Origin: Bacteroidia bacterium
GTDB taxonomy: Bacteria > Bacteroidota > Bacteroidia > Bacteroidales > Prolixibacteraceae
Assembly (NCBI GenBank): GCA_025358025.1
Contig: JANYKW010000175.1
Coordinates: 1-44,352, forward strand
DNA length: 44,352 bases
Direction: 5' to 3'
Below the pieces are notes generated by a model. That model saw nothing but the letters and a program-made list of their open reading frames with translations. It did no database searches and had not been told where the DNA came from. The position numbers and the translations under genes are program-made. Each line of letters begins with the position of its first letter. The first letter of the stretch is position 1. This document shows, one piece after another, positions 16,774-25,080 of the stretch.

Positions 16774-17476
16774 TGGTTTGGGATGGACTCTTGGAGGTCC
16801 TATCGGTGCTTTGGCCGGTTTTGTATTGGGTACCTTTTTTGACCTTTCAGATAAATCAGCAACAGATACAAAAACGTATCAACTGGGAATGCAGACAACG
16901 CCAAACGATTACCTGTTCAGCCTGCTCGTTCTGGTGTCTTCGGTATTAAATGCCGATGGCAAGATTATGAAATCAGAACTCAACTATGTCAAGGATTTTT
17001 TCAAGGTAAATTTTGGTGCAGAAGGAGCACAAAATGCACTTAGGATACTTCAGGATCTGACCAGACAGAAAATTCCGGTTACTGATGTTTGTCACCAGAT
17101 AAAGAGTTACATGGATTATCCCAGTCGTTTGCAACTCATCCATTTTCTTTTTGGAATAGCATCATCAGATGGGCAGATTCACCCCGAAGAGCTGAAACTG
17201 ATCAGGCAAATCTCCCTTAGTCTGGGCATCTCTGCTGCAGATTATAATTCCATCGAAGCCATGGTGGTTCCCAAGACAGACTGGGCATTCGATGTTCTCG
17301 AAATTCCTGCAACAGCGACGGATGAACAGGTAAAGAAAGCATACCGCAGAATAGCGGTTAAATATCACCCCGACAAGGTAAGCTACCTGGGAGAGGAGAT
17401 ACAACTTGCGGCCAATGAAAAATTTAAAAAGGTTAACGAAGCCTACCAACTCATCGCCAAAGAGAGAGGAATATGA
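16751..17476 (+). CDS. djlA: DjlA-like TerB/J-domain co-chaperone
   Basis: A 241-residue protein. A Gly-rich hydrophobic N-terminus (residues 3-30) could insert in the membrane. A TerB-like helical domain spans about 53-165 (LVLVSSVLNADGKIMKSEL and IASSDGQIHPEELKLI). The C-terminal J domain starts at 178, with HPD at 206-208 in KYHPDKV. J proteins recruit and activate DnaK. Same architecture as DjlA. It is the last gene of the cluster, overlaps coaE and is followed by a terminator. Confidence 0.9.
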   Translation: MFGKWIGSGLGWTLGGPIGALAGFVLGTFFDLSDKSATDTKTYQLGMQTTPNDYLFSLLVLVSSVLNADGKIMKSELNYVKDFFKVNFGAEGAQNALRILQDLTRQKIPVTDVCHQIKSYMDYPSRLQLIHFLFGIASSDGQIHPEELKLIRQISLSLGISAADYNSIEAMVVPKTDWAFDVLEIPATATDEQVKKAYRRIAVKYHPDKVSYLGEEIQLAANEKFKKVNEAYQLIAKERGI

Positions 17477-17489
17477 TTTTGCCTGTATC

Positions 17490-17526
17490 AAAAAGAGGCT
17501 GTTTGTTTGTCAAATAGCCTCTTTTT
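17490..17526. terminator. Bidirectional terminator between djlA and fabG
   Basis: A perfect 11-bp stem AAAAAGAGGCT/AGCCTCTTTTT with a 15-base loop, between two convergent genes, with T-runs for both directions. Confidence 0.85.
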
Positions 17527-17549
17527 GGGTATAAATATCAGAATAGTTG

Positions 17550-18296
17550 TTAGGTATTCATGGCACCACAGACATTGATGACCTGGCCTGAAACATACGA
17601 TGAAAGATCGGAGGCCAGGAAGAGCGCCACTTTTGCAACCTCTTCAGGTAGTCCGCCCCTTTTCATGGGTATAGATGCTTCCCATTGTTTGCGGGCATCC
17701 TCAGGGATTTTTGCTGTCATCTCGGTGATGATAAAACCCGGTGCAATCGCATTGGAACGAATATTCCTGGAGCCAAGCTCTTTGGCTATCGATTTGGTAA
17801 ATCCGATGATTCCGGCTTTGGAGGCTGAATAGTTGGACTGACCCGCATTTCCGCTCACGCCAACCACAGAACTCATGTTGATGATAGAACCGCCTTTTTG
17901 TTTCAGCATAGACATCTGGGCTGCCTTGGTGAAATTGAATACTGATTTCAGATTCACATTGATAACAGCATCCCATTGCTCCTGAGACATTCTCATAAGC
18001 AGTGTGTCTTTTGTGATACCGGCATTGTTGACCAATATATCAATACCACCAAAATCCTTAACAATCTGGTCTACAACCTGGACAGTATCATCAAATTTTG
18101 ATGCATCAGATGCATAGGCTTTTGCCTTAACACCAATTGCAATAAGCTCATTCTCTGTTTCTTTGGCTATATCATCGTAAAAAAGATCAGTAAAGGCAAC
18201 ATGACAGCCCTGTTGCGCGAACATGACAGCAATTGATTTTCCGATACCACGGCTCCCTCCGGTAACTATTGCCGTTTTTCCTTCCAATAACTTCAT
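17550..18296 (-). CDS. fabG: 3-oxoacyl-[acyl-carrier-protein] reductase
   Basis: A 248-residue short-chain dehydrogenase/reductase. The NADPH motif TGGSRGIGKS is at 12-21, NNAG at 90-93, and the catalytic residues N115, S143, Y156 and K160 (YSASK) are intact. FabG reduces 3-oxoacyl-ACP in fatty-acid elongation. Close identity to FabG (NMSSVVGVSGNAGQSNYSASKAG-type core, C-terminal YVSGQVINVCGAMNT) makes it preferable to other SDR roles, though it sits alone with no fab neighbours. Confidence 0.9.
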   Translation of the reverse strand: MKLLEGKTAIVTGGSRGIGKSIAVMFAQQGCHVAFTDLFYDDIAKETENELIAIGVKAKAYASDASKFDDTVQVVDQIVKDFGGIDILVNNAGITKDTLLMRMSQEQWDAVINVNLKSVFNFTKAAQMSMLKQKGGSIINMSSVVGVSGNAGQSNYSASKAGIIGFTKSIAKELGSRNIRSNAIAPGFIITEMTAKIPEDARKQWEASIPMKRGGLPEEVAKVALFLASDLSSYVSGQVINVCGAMNT

Positions 18297-18420
18297 AAGT
18301 ATCTAATTTGTTTATTAATAATTGCAGAATAATCAGTTTCAGGGGAAATTCCGGCAAAACATGGCCAGATGCCGGATATACCTGCCTTAAAACTCCGGCA
18401 AAAATAGTCAATAATGCGGA

Positions 18421-18798
18421 TTAAGACCGCTGATTGGCTCTTTTTTTAACTTTCCCCAAATTTTCACTCACCCTGAATTTCACGATTCTGGTGATAAGTT
18501 CAATAGGAAGTGGCTTGTCAAATCCAAACTGAATGATACCCTTTGAACACTTAAATTCGCCAAGTTCAGTTTTAAATGGTTCCAGTCCCCTGGATGTGGG
18601 ATAAAAGCCGATGTGATTTTTATGAGCTGCGAAATAAACCAAAATTCCATTCAATTTGTAAGCCGGCATCATATAGCTGATAACCTCTTCCGCATCTGGT
18701 GCAGCAAGCTGAATGGTTTCCCGAAGTTTTTGCAGCATAGACTGGGCCCCGGCAGAAAATCCGGAGATATATGCGTCAATGCCATTTGGGGGATTCAT
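18421..18798 (-). CDS. DUF1801/YdhG-type protein
   Basis: A 125-residue cytoplasmic protein of the DUF1801 (YdhG/YdeI-like) family, sometimes annotated as an iron chaperone on the basis of a frataxin-like fold. Family features are IDAYISGFSAGAQSMLQKLR at the start, AAPDAEEVISYMMPAYKLNG in the middle, and AAHKNHIGFYPTSRGLEPF. Length is typical. It may follow fabG's promoter region as a separate unit; no partner is evident. Biochemical role uncertain. Confidence 0.8.
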   Translation of the reverse strand: MNPPNGIDAYISGFSAGAQSMLQKLRETIQLAAPDAEEVISYMMPAYKLNGILVYFAAHKNHIGFYPTSRGLEPFKTELGEFKCSKGIIQFGFDKPLPIELITRIVKFRVSENLGKVKKRANQRS

Positions 18799-18980
18799 TT
18801 GATGATAATTTGATTCTCATTTGTTTATATTCTATTTTTCAATGGCCAAATGGAATACCCAAATAATCATTTTCGGTTGGTATGAAAATTGTCTTATGGG
18901 TATTTCATCGGATATTATATTTTTAACAAATACAGGCATAAGTACTCTAAACTCCTAACTATTAGACTGTTTGCAAAAAA

Positions 18981-19128
18981 AGCTGTTAGCTTTTGGCAGT
19001 TAGCTTTTAGTAAAAATAGCTGTTGGCCCTTAGCTGTTAGCTATTAGTAAAAAAGCTGTTAGCTTTTGGCAGTTAGCTTATAGTAAAAAGAGCTGTTGGC
19101 TGTTGGCTGTAAGCTGTTAGTAAAAAAA
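18981..19128. repeat. Four tandem ~37-bp repeats (AGCTGTT…AGTAAAAA)
   Basis: Units begin at 18981, 19018, 19054 and 19091. Each starts AGCTGTT and ends AGTAAAAA. The interior is itself made of heptamer-like pieces (GTTAGCT, CTGTTGG). There are no unique spacers, so this is not a CRISPR array. Confidence 0.8.
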
Positions 19129-19153
19129 CTGCAAATAAATGGAGTTCCTAAAA

Positions 19154-19195
19154 AGCTAAAGGCTAACAGCTAACAGCTAATAGCTAATAGCTAAC
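19154..19195. repeat. Heptanucleotide tandem repeat, 6 units (AGCTAAC/AGCTAAT)
   Basis: The units are AGCTAAA, GGCTAAC, AGCTAAC, AGCTAAT, AGCTAAT and AGCTAAC. The array abuts exactly the stop codon of the DUF6340 gene (TTA on the plus strand at 19196-19198). Confidence 0.88.
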
Positions 19196-20233
19196 TTACC
19201 TGCTGTTCAGCAGCTTATTCAATAGCATTAAATAGTCTTCGGATGCCTTGCTGTATTTGGTTTTAAAGGATTTTTGGGTCCATTCGATGGCCTTTTTCAA
19301 GTCACCCTCCATCTCGGAGGCTAGCGCCAGATTGAATTCTATCTGACTTCTCAGTGTAGTGGAAGAGCTGGTGGAAAATTTCATCCAGATATCCTGGGCT
19401 TCTTTCCATTTGTTGCTTTTTAGCAAGGCTACAGCTTTATCCGCCTCCGTGTTCTTTGTGATAAAATAACTTCTTGTCTGTTGTTTCCAACCGGGCGAGA
19501 TATAGGAGGCCAGAATCTGCCCATTCTCTATGGCACCATTCAACAAAGCTTCCTTAATGGTTGGTATTTTTTCATAGGTTGCTTGTAAAGAAGGACCTGT
19601 TCTCTCCCAGAAAATAGTATCCCGGACCTCAAAAGTGGCAATCTTTAATTTTTCGCCGGGCTGGTATAACTTCCAGTTTGAATGAAAAGCAATTTGAACA
19701 AAGATAACATACTCTTTGGATACACCGTATTCAGATACATTACCATATCCTGTCTGGTAGTAAGTACTGACGTTCTCATAGAAGTTTTCAAGTGAAAGCA
19801 GCGCATCAACCTTGAATTCGTCACATACCTGTTTTACCTGGGGTAATTTCAATGAGGAAGATTTGGTTAAGTAAGAAACATTGGTATTCTGCAAATTCCG
19901 TTGCAAAGGGATGACAACGTCGAACCTTCCTGATTCGTAAAGGGAATGGCCCAAAACTTGCAGGGTGGTATCAGCAGCCAGACTATCCAGCAATAATTCA
20001 TCCAGTGACAGTTTTTTACTTACAAGTATATTCTCCAGCGAATCCTGGTTCAGATTTTTAAAGGCAGATGTCATGCTCCTGTTCATCAGAACAATACTCT
20101 GAATATCATTTGAGATGGCTCTCGGTGGAGGAGTGGAAACCTGAATTGAGATTTTTTCCATTGAAACGCAGGATGTAAGCAAGGCAAACAATCCATAGAA
20201 GATCCAACGACTTTGATTATAAAATAATCTCAT
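19196..20233 (-). CDS. DUF6340-family lipoprotein with TPR-like C-terminus
   Basis: The ATG at 20233 gives 345 residues and a lipoprotein signal peptide with lipobox LTSC (about residue 22). A longer frame from 20290 would bury it behind 19 residues. The early segment ISIQVSTPPPRAISNDIQSIVLMNRS and the later ALLSLENFYENVSTYY match the Bacteroidota family DUF6340, of unknown role. The last ~110 residues (ADKAVALLKSNKWKEAQDIW and SQIEFNLALASEMEGDLKKAIEWT) look like TPR-type helical pairs. It is likely an envelope protein with a protein-binding tail. Its stop abuts a heptamer array. Confidence 0.72.
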   Translation of the reverse strand: MRLFYNQSRWIFYGLFALLTSCVSMEKISIQVSTPPPRAISNDIQSIVLMNRSMTSAFKNLNQDSLENILVSKKLSLDELLLDSLAADTTLQVLGHSLYESGRFDVVIPLQRNLQNTNVSYLTKSSSLKLPQVKQVCDEFKVDALLSLENFYENVSTYYQTGYGNVSEYGVSKEYVIFVQIAFHSNWKLYQPGEKLKIATFEVRDTIFWERTGPSLQATYEKIPTIKEALLNGAIENGQILASYISPGWKQQTRSYFITKNTEADKAVALLKSNKWKEAQDIWMKFSTSSSTTLRSQIEFNLALASEMEGDLKKAIEWTQKSFKTKYSKASEDYLMLLNKLLNSR

Positions 20234-20332
20234 ATGATACTGCAATAATTTTCGATCAGGTATCTTTTTACAAATTAAGCAAATATTCATTGATCCTGTT
20301 CCCGATAATAATTAAAAAACTCAGGAGATCAT

Positions 20333-20340
20333 TATATTTG
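20333..20340 (+). promoter_or_regulatory. Candidate -7 box for the M28 peptidase gene
   Basis: TATATTTG fits TAnnTTTG, 32 bases before the ATG at 20373. No -33 element at the usual distance. Confidence 0.35.
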
Positions 20341-20372
20341 TCTACAATATTTATGCCAATTAAATCTCATTT

Positions 20373-22133
20373 ATGAAGATATTAAGTAAATTATTTTTTG
20401 TTGTCTCCATTGCTTCATCCTGTACTATTCAGTATCAACCGAAAATAACCGGGAAGGAGCTCTATTCCAATATTTCCATACTCGCATCCGATCAGTTTCA
20501 AGGCAGAAAACCAGGATTGCCGGGTGATTCTCTTGCAGCAGATTTTATTGCCGGGAAATTTAAGAAATCAGGAATTAAACTGCTGTATAACAAAGGATTC
20601 CAGCCTGTTAAGCTGATTACAGGATTCAACTTTGGCGCAGAAAACCACCTCTCCTCTTCCAAACAAACTTTCGAATTAACTGCTGATTATGAACCACTGT
20701 TTTTTTCAGCCAACAAATCCTTTACCGGGAAGCTGGCCCTTGCCGGTTATGGCATAACCCTTTCATCGGACAGTTTGAAATGGGATGATTATCAGAGTCT
20801 GCAGGCAGATAATCAGTGGGTTCTGATTTTTGACGGCGTTCCTGCCCATCTTCTGCAAAACACAGAGATCAAAAAATACAGTGACATTCGTTCCAAGGTA
20901 TTGAATGCCATTGATCACCATGCCGGTGGAATTCTGATAGTTACACCTGATTTTGATACAAAGGGTGCTTCCAAGACTGTCATGTTCGACAAGAACAGCA
21001 ACCCTTATTCTGTTCCTGTGATGAAAATATCACAAAAAACTGCAGATTTGATTCTGGACAACCAGTTCAAATTTGCTGATTTGGAAAATAAAATCAAATC
21101 AGAGAAAAAACCATTCTTCAAATCTACCGATTTAACTGTCAAAGGTGAGGCATCAGTTTTGCCAAAAATTACCATGACCCAAAACATTGTCGGGATGGTA
21201 CCCGGGACGGATCCAAAATTATCTGAAGAGTACATCATCGTTGGAGCCCATTATGATCACCTTGGCTTTGGCGGACAAGGATCAGGATCCAGAATGCCTG
21301 ATACTGTTGCAGTTCATCATGGCGCCGACGACAATGCCTCGGGTGTTGCTGCAATCATTGAGCTGGCTGAGAAATTTTCACATGACAAGAACAACAGACG
21401 TCCGCTCCTTTTTATCGCTTTTACAGCTGAAGAGTTTGGATTAATTGGATCCAAAGCTTTTGTTGCAGAACCTCCCTTCAGTCTGAAAAAAGCAGATGCC
21501 ATGTTTAACTTTGATATGGTTGGCCGATTGGATTCAGCGAAAGAGCTGACTATTGGAGGAGTTGGTACGGCAATAGAAACCAATGCATTGATTGACAGTC
21601 TGGTACATGGCTTTAAGATAAAAATATCAAAGGAGGGATACGGGCCTTCTGATCATGCATCATTTTACGGCGAGAATATACCTGTTATCTACTTTACCTC
21701 AGGTGTTCACGATCAGTATCACACTCCCAACGACACATACGACCGCATCAATGTACCGGGAGAGCAGATGATTGTTGAGAATGCTTATCTGTTGATTAAG
21801 GAAGTTGCCAATCGCAGCAAAAAACTAACTTACCAGGAAAGCGGTCCCAAGATTGGCACTTCCGCCAGAACCGATTTAAAAGTTACTTTGGGCATTATTC
21901 CCGATTTTGCAGGAACCGGCAAGGATGGAATGCGGATCGACGGTGTAACACCAGGAAAACCAGCAGCCAAGTCCGGGTTGCTGAAAGGTGACATCATTAT
22001 CGCCATTGACGGGAAAAAAGTCGGAAGTATCTATGATTACATGGCCAGAATGAAAGCCTATTCACCGGGTCAGATTATCTCTGTGGATATCATGAGGGGT
22101 ACAGAGAAGAAGGTATTCCTTGTTACCCTATAG
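20373..22133 (+). CDS. M28-family zinc aminopeptidase lipoprotein with PDZ domain
   Basis: A 586-residue protein. The lipobox ASSC places the lipidated Cys at residue 17. A PA-like insert spans about 105-245. The M28 catalytic domain follows (about 270-480), with metal and catalytic residues in AHYDH (H293), HHGADDN (D319/D320), AEEFG (E353/E354), NFDMVGR (D381) and DQYHTPND (H450). A C-terminal PDZ-like domain covers 500-586 (RIDGVTPGKPAAKSGLLKGD). It is probably a periplasmic or outer-membrane-bound aminopeptidase that helps use peptides. It converges with PepD, with a shared terminator between them. Confidence 0.9.
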   Translation: MKILSKLFFVVSIASSCTIQYQPKITGKELYSNISILASDQFQGRKPGLPGDSLAADFIAGKFKKSGIKLLYNKGFQPVKLITGFNFGAENHLSSSKQTFELTADYEPLFFSANKSFTGKLALAGYGITLSSDSLKWDDYQSLQADNQWVLIFDGVPAHLLQNTEIKKYSDIRSKVLNAIDHHAGGILIVTPDFDTKGASKTVMFDKNSNPYSVPVMKISQKTADLILDNQFKFADLENKIKSEKKPFFKSTDLTVKGEASVLPKITMTQNIVGMVPGTDPKLSEEYIIVGAHYDHLGFGGQGSGSRMPDTVAVHHGADDNASGVAAIIELAEKFSHDKNNRRPLLFIAFTAEEFGLIGSKAFVAEPPFSLKKADAMFNFDMVGRLDSAKELTIGGVGTAIETNALIDSLVHGFKIKISKEGYGPSDHASFYGENIPVIYFTSGVHDQYHTPNDTYDRINVPGEQMIVENAYLLIKEVANRSKKLTYQESGPKIGTSARTDLKVTLGIIPDFAGTGKDGMRIDGVTPGKPAAKSGLLKGDIIIAIDGKKVGSIYDYMARMKAYSPGQIISVDIMRGTEKKVFLVTL

Positions 22134-22163
22134 AAAGACATATAACACTGTTTTTTAGATTGA

Positions 22164-22201
22164 TAAGAGGACTGTATTAAATCATTAATGCAGTCCTCTT
22201 A
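22164..22201. terminator. Bidirectional terminator between the M28 peptidase gene and pepD
   Basis: TAAGAGGACTG pairs with CAGTCCTCTTA, and the stem extends through TATTAA/TTAATG to about 17 bp with loop ATCA. It lies between two convergent genes. Confidence 0.85.
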
Positions 22202-22208
22202 CTAATTT

Positions 22209-23654
22209 TCAAGCCAGTTCAGGCAACAATGCCGTGAGAAATCTCCAGAATTTTTCGACAGAAGCGATTTCAATCTTTTCATCCGGCGAGTGAACTCCCC
22301 TCAGTGTAGGTCCGAATGAGATCATATCCAGATCAGGAAACTTCTCCAGAAACAATCCGCACTCCAATCCTGCATGAATGGACCGTACGACAGGTTTAGC
22401 CCCAAAAAGAGCCTCGTAGCACCGTACAGAGACATCCAGTACAGGGGATGCCGGATTGGGTGTCCAGCCACAATAGCCATCCCCCCGCTTAACTTCTGCT
22501 CCGCCTAAACGGAAAACAGTATCAACCATCTGATAAATATCCTGTTTACCGCTTTCCTGGTCACTCCGTTGACTAGTAACTATCAAAACAACAGGTCCGG
22601 GTTGAAATTTGATACTGGCAAGGTTGGTAGAACTCTCTACCATCCCCGCCATCCTGAAACTCATGGAATGAACGCCATGTGGCATGGCATACAGCAGGTT
22701 GATCAGCTTCGTCTGACTCAACATATCCAGGACAGATTCCGGTGTCCCGGTACTTTCCAGGGCAATTTTAAATTTGGGTTCCTTCCCGAGCAGTTCATTC
22801 TCCATTTCAACCCTGAAGTGATTCAGCTCGATGGTCAGATGCTCTTTCTTATCCTGTGGTACGACAATAACTGCAGATGCTTCCCGGGGAATTGCATTGC
22901 GAAGATTACCACCCTGAATGGAGCTGATACGACATTCGCATGCTTCAATGAATTGATAAAGAAAGCGATTCAATATTTTGATGGAATTTCCCCTCCCCTT
23001 TTCTATATCATCCCCGGAATGCCCGCCAAGCAGTCCGGAAACACCTATTTTAAAGGCGGCACCATTGGAAGGAACCGGTTCAGCAGTATATTTAATAGTT
23101 CCTGTGGTATCAATTCCTCCTGCACAACCAATAAATAGTTCACCTTCATCTTCAGAATCCAGGTTTAACAAAATCTTACCCTCCAGCATACCTGCCTCAA
23201 GGGCTTTTGCGCCCGTTAAACCGGTCTCCTCATCCACTGTAAACAATGCTTCTATTGGTGGATGAACAAGATCCTTGTCTGCCAGTACGGCCAGGGAAGC
23301 AGCTATTCCAATACCACAATCTGCCCCCAAAGTGGTGTGAAGCGCCCTAACCCATCCATTATCCACGATTGGAACAATTGGATCGTTGAAAAAATCATGC
23401 TCAACGCCTTCATTCTTTTCACAAACCATATCCATGTGAGACTGCAGGACGATTGTTTTACCTTGTTCAAGCCCGTTTGTTCCAGATTTTTTAATGACGA
23501 TGTTGCCGGCAGTATCCTTTTTGTATTCCAAATGATGTGAATCTGCAAAAGCCAGAAGAAAGCCAATCATTTTTTCCTCCTGTTTTGATGGCCTGGGAAC
23601 CTTGCAGACTTCATTAAAAAAATGCCAGACAGATTTTGGCTCTAAATTGTTCAT
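22209..23654 (-). CDS. pepD: Cytosolic aminoacyl-histidine dipeptidase (PepD, M20 family)
   Basis: A 481-residue di-zinc peptidase that cleaves Xaa-His and other dipeptides (beta-alanyl-histidine dipeptidase, peptidase D). Metal and catalytic motifs are intact: QSHMDMVCEKN (H73, D75), TTLGADCGIG (D112), DEETGLTGA (E142/E143), LNLDSEDEGE (D166), with GGHSGDDI in the dimerisation/lid domain and SIHAGLECGLF near the C-terminus. Length is normal. No signal peptide, so cytoplasmic. With the convergent M28 peptidase it forms a small peptide-utilisation pair. Confidence 0.95.
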   Translation of the reverse strand: MNNLEPKSVWHFFNEVCKVPRPSKQEEKMIGFLLAFADSHHLEYKKDTAGNIVIKKSGTNGLEQGKTIVLQSHMDMVCEKNEGVEHDFFNDPIVPIVDNGWVRALHTTLGADCGIGIAASLAVLADKDLVHPPIEALFTVDEETGLTGAKALEAGMLEGKILLNLDSEDEGELFIGCAGGIDTTGTIKYTAEPVPSNGAAFKIGVSGLLGGHSGDDIEKGRGNSIKILNRFLYQFIEACECRISSIQGGNLRNAIPREASAVIVVPQDKKEHLTIELNHFRVEMENELLGKEPKFKIALESTGTPESVLDMLSQTKLINLLYAMPHGVHSMSFRMAGMVESSTNLASIKFQPGPVVLIVTSQRSDQESGKQDIYQMVDTVFRLGGAEVKRGDGYCGWTPNPASPVLDVSVRCYEALFGAKPVVRSIHAGLECGLFLEKFPDLDMISFGPTLRGVHSPDEKIEIASVEKFWRFLTALLPELA

Positions 23655-23821
23655 GTTATTTATATATAAACATTTATAGTATCTAACTAAAGTAATACAT
23701 TCAAGTAACTGTTTGATTTTTTAGCTTAGATTCTAATTTTAATCAGTTTTCAGGTAATTTCCGGTTTTATATTATCATGCCGATAATCGGTAAAGATAAT
23801 GCATCAAATCAAATTTTTCCT

Positions 23822-23829
23822 TATGTTTG
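23822..23829 (+). promoter_or_regulatory. Candidate -7 box of the cobalamin operon
   Basis: TATGTTTG fits TAnnTTTG, about nine bases before the riboswitch core begins, which is where a leader transcript should start. No clear -33 element. Confidence 0.5.
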
Positions 23830-23837
23830 TGATGAAT

Positions 23838-24003
23838 TGGTGCCACACGGCTTAATTGGGAATCCGGTGAAAATCCGGTACAGTTCCCGCTGCTGTAAAC
23901 CCGATCCTTGCAAGGGATAGTATGTTTTTGATCATGAATCCACTGTTTGTTCTCCAACGAACGGGAAGGAGGTCAGAAATCGGGACAAGTCAGAAGACCA
24001 GCC
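23838..24003 (+). promoter_or_regulatory. Cobalamin (adenosylcobalamin-type) riboswitch
   Basis: The leader has the conserved class landmarks in order: an opening GGTGCCAC, GGGAATCCGGTGAAAATCCGG at 23858-23878, the core ACAGTTCCCGCTGCTGTAA (23880-23898), GGGAAGGAGGTCAG (23963-23976) and the B12 box AAGTCAGAAGACCAGCC (23987-24003). Binding of B12 normally shuts off expression. The 90 bases from 24004 to the ATG at 24094 are the likely expression platform. I see no strong terminator there, so translational control is more likely than attenuation (inference). Confidence 0.93.
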
Positions 24004-24093
24004 ATTCACAATTTAAGCTTTCGGGATAAAAGCCTGCGGATGATTAGCTATCAGTCTGAATTCTTCCGTTTGCTTTTGCAAAATTTACATTTT

Positions 24094-25080
24094 ATGAACG
24101 CCGTAATGCGTAAAAAAGGATTTTCGATTTTCGATTTTCGATTTTCGATACTTTCGTTGGGAGGGTCCGTTGATTTTACTTTCAAGGTGGCAATTATTGT
24201 CGCAATACTCTCATTTACATCTTGTTCGAAGAATTTAGTTAGTGATCTTCCTGCCATTGAAAAATCGGGTCAATCACCTTATATCACCCAAATTTTTGAT
24301 TACCAATATGGTCCGGGACAACATGCCACGCTCATCCCGCAGGTTGAAAAGTGTGTCAATTTTATCGGAGAACCCTGGATCAGCGGAAAATCTTTCACCG
24401 CCCTTGGAGGTTGGGGTGGATACCTGGTCGCAGGGTTTGATCATGCAGTCAGCAACACCACCGGAGCGGATATTGCCATTTATACCCAGCCTTCGGTCTC
24501 GTCCGAACCAGGCGTAGTGTTCGTCATGGCCGACAATAACAACGACGGACTGCCCAACGACGGTACCTGGTACGAAATTAAAGGCAGCGAGTACAACCAT
24601 GCGGAAACCATACACAACTATCAGGTTACCTACTATAAACCAGGTTCTTCCGGTCAGGTAACCTGGAAGGACAATCAAGGAAAATCGGGTACGCTTGTCC
24701 CGGAATTCGGAACGGATAGCTGGTGGTGGACCGGGTATGGAGATAAAACATCGGTAACATTTTCGGGAGTGAGACTACCGGATGCCTATTTCAACAGCTC
24801 CAAAGATCCAAATATCGACCTCTGGTTGCCACGACCAGGTCTATTTCGCTATGGCTACGCCGAATGCTATAACAATCAGGATTACAACGACCTGCTGAAG
24901 GCCAATTTCCTTGATATCTCATCGGCCGTTGATGCATCAGGATTACCTGCAAATCTGTCAAAAATTAATTTTATTAAGGTTCAGAGTGGAATATTTCAAA
25001 TAGCTGGCTGGCTGAATGAGATTTCCACGGAGGTAAGCGGTGCTGCAGATATTCATCTGCTGGACAAAAAAAGTTATTAA
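24094..25080 (+). CDS. Surface lipoprotein of the cobalamin operon, function unknown
   Basis: First gene behind the riboswitch. Starts at ATG 24094 or 24106 are reasonable. The frame runs back to 23947, but that lies inside the riboswitch. From 24094 it has 328 residues: a basic start, a segment encoded by four GATTTTC heptamers, a hydrophobic stretch (VAIIVAILSFTSC) ending in a lipobox, then a compact domain with GGWGGYLVAGFDHAV, VVFVMADNNNDGLPNDGTWYEIKGSEY, and a Trp-rich region (DSWWWTGYGDK). DNNNDGLPNDGTW resembles a calcium-binding loop. Similar surface proteins accompany btuB in other Bacteroidota. Role in B12 capture is inferred from position. Its TAA overlaps the next ATG by one base. 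Confidence 0.75.
   Translation: MNAVMRKKGFSIFDFRFSILSLGGSVDFTFKVAIIVAILSFTSCSKNLVSDLPAIEKSGQSPYITQIFDYQYGPGQHATLIPQVEKCVNFIGEPWISGKSFTALGGWGGYLVAGFDHAVSNTTGADIAIYTQPSVSSEPGVVFVMADNNNDGLPNDGTWYEIKGSEYNHAETIHNYQVTYYKPGSSGQVTWKDNQGKSGTLVPEFGTDSWWWTGYGDKTSVTFSGVRLPDAYFNSSKDPNIDLWLPRPGLFRYGYAECYNNQDYNDLLKANFLDISSAVDASGLPANLSKINFIKVQSGIFQIAGWLNEISTEVSGAADIHLLDKKSY
24119..24146. repeat. Heptanucleotide tandem repeat, 4 units (GATTTTC), inside a coding sequence
   Basis: Four exact 7-bp units (followed by GATA) lie between the start codon and the hydrophobic core of the lipoprotein signal peptide. Gain or loss of one unit would shift the frame. Confidence 0.88.

Larger units (their letters stand above)
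18799..19195. other. Intergenic region filled by two repeat arrays
   Basis: A ~180-bp AT-rich stretch with nothing recognised, then four ~37-bp repeats (18981-19128) and six heptamers in the opposite orientation (19154-19195). The two arrays are largely complementary and could pair into a long hairpin downstream of the DUF6340 gene. Confidence 0.7.

Noticed and set aside
18981-19195. CRISPR-like array
   Set aside because: The ~37-bp repeats are contiguous with no unique spacers, and no cas genes are present.
23947-24093. An upstream start for the B12-operon lipoprotein
   Set aside because: It lies within the conserved riboswitch core and would put about 49 charged residues before the signal peptide.
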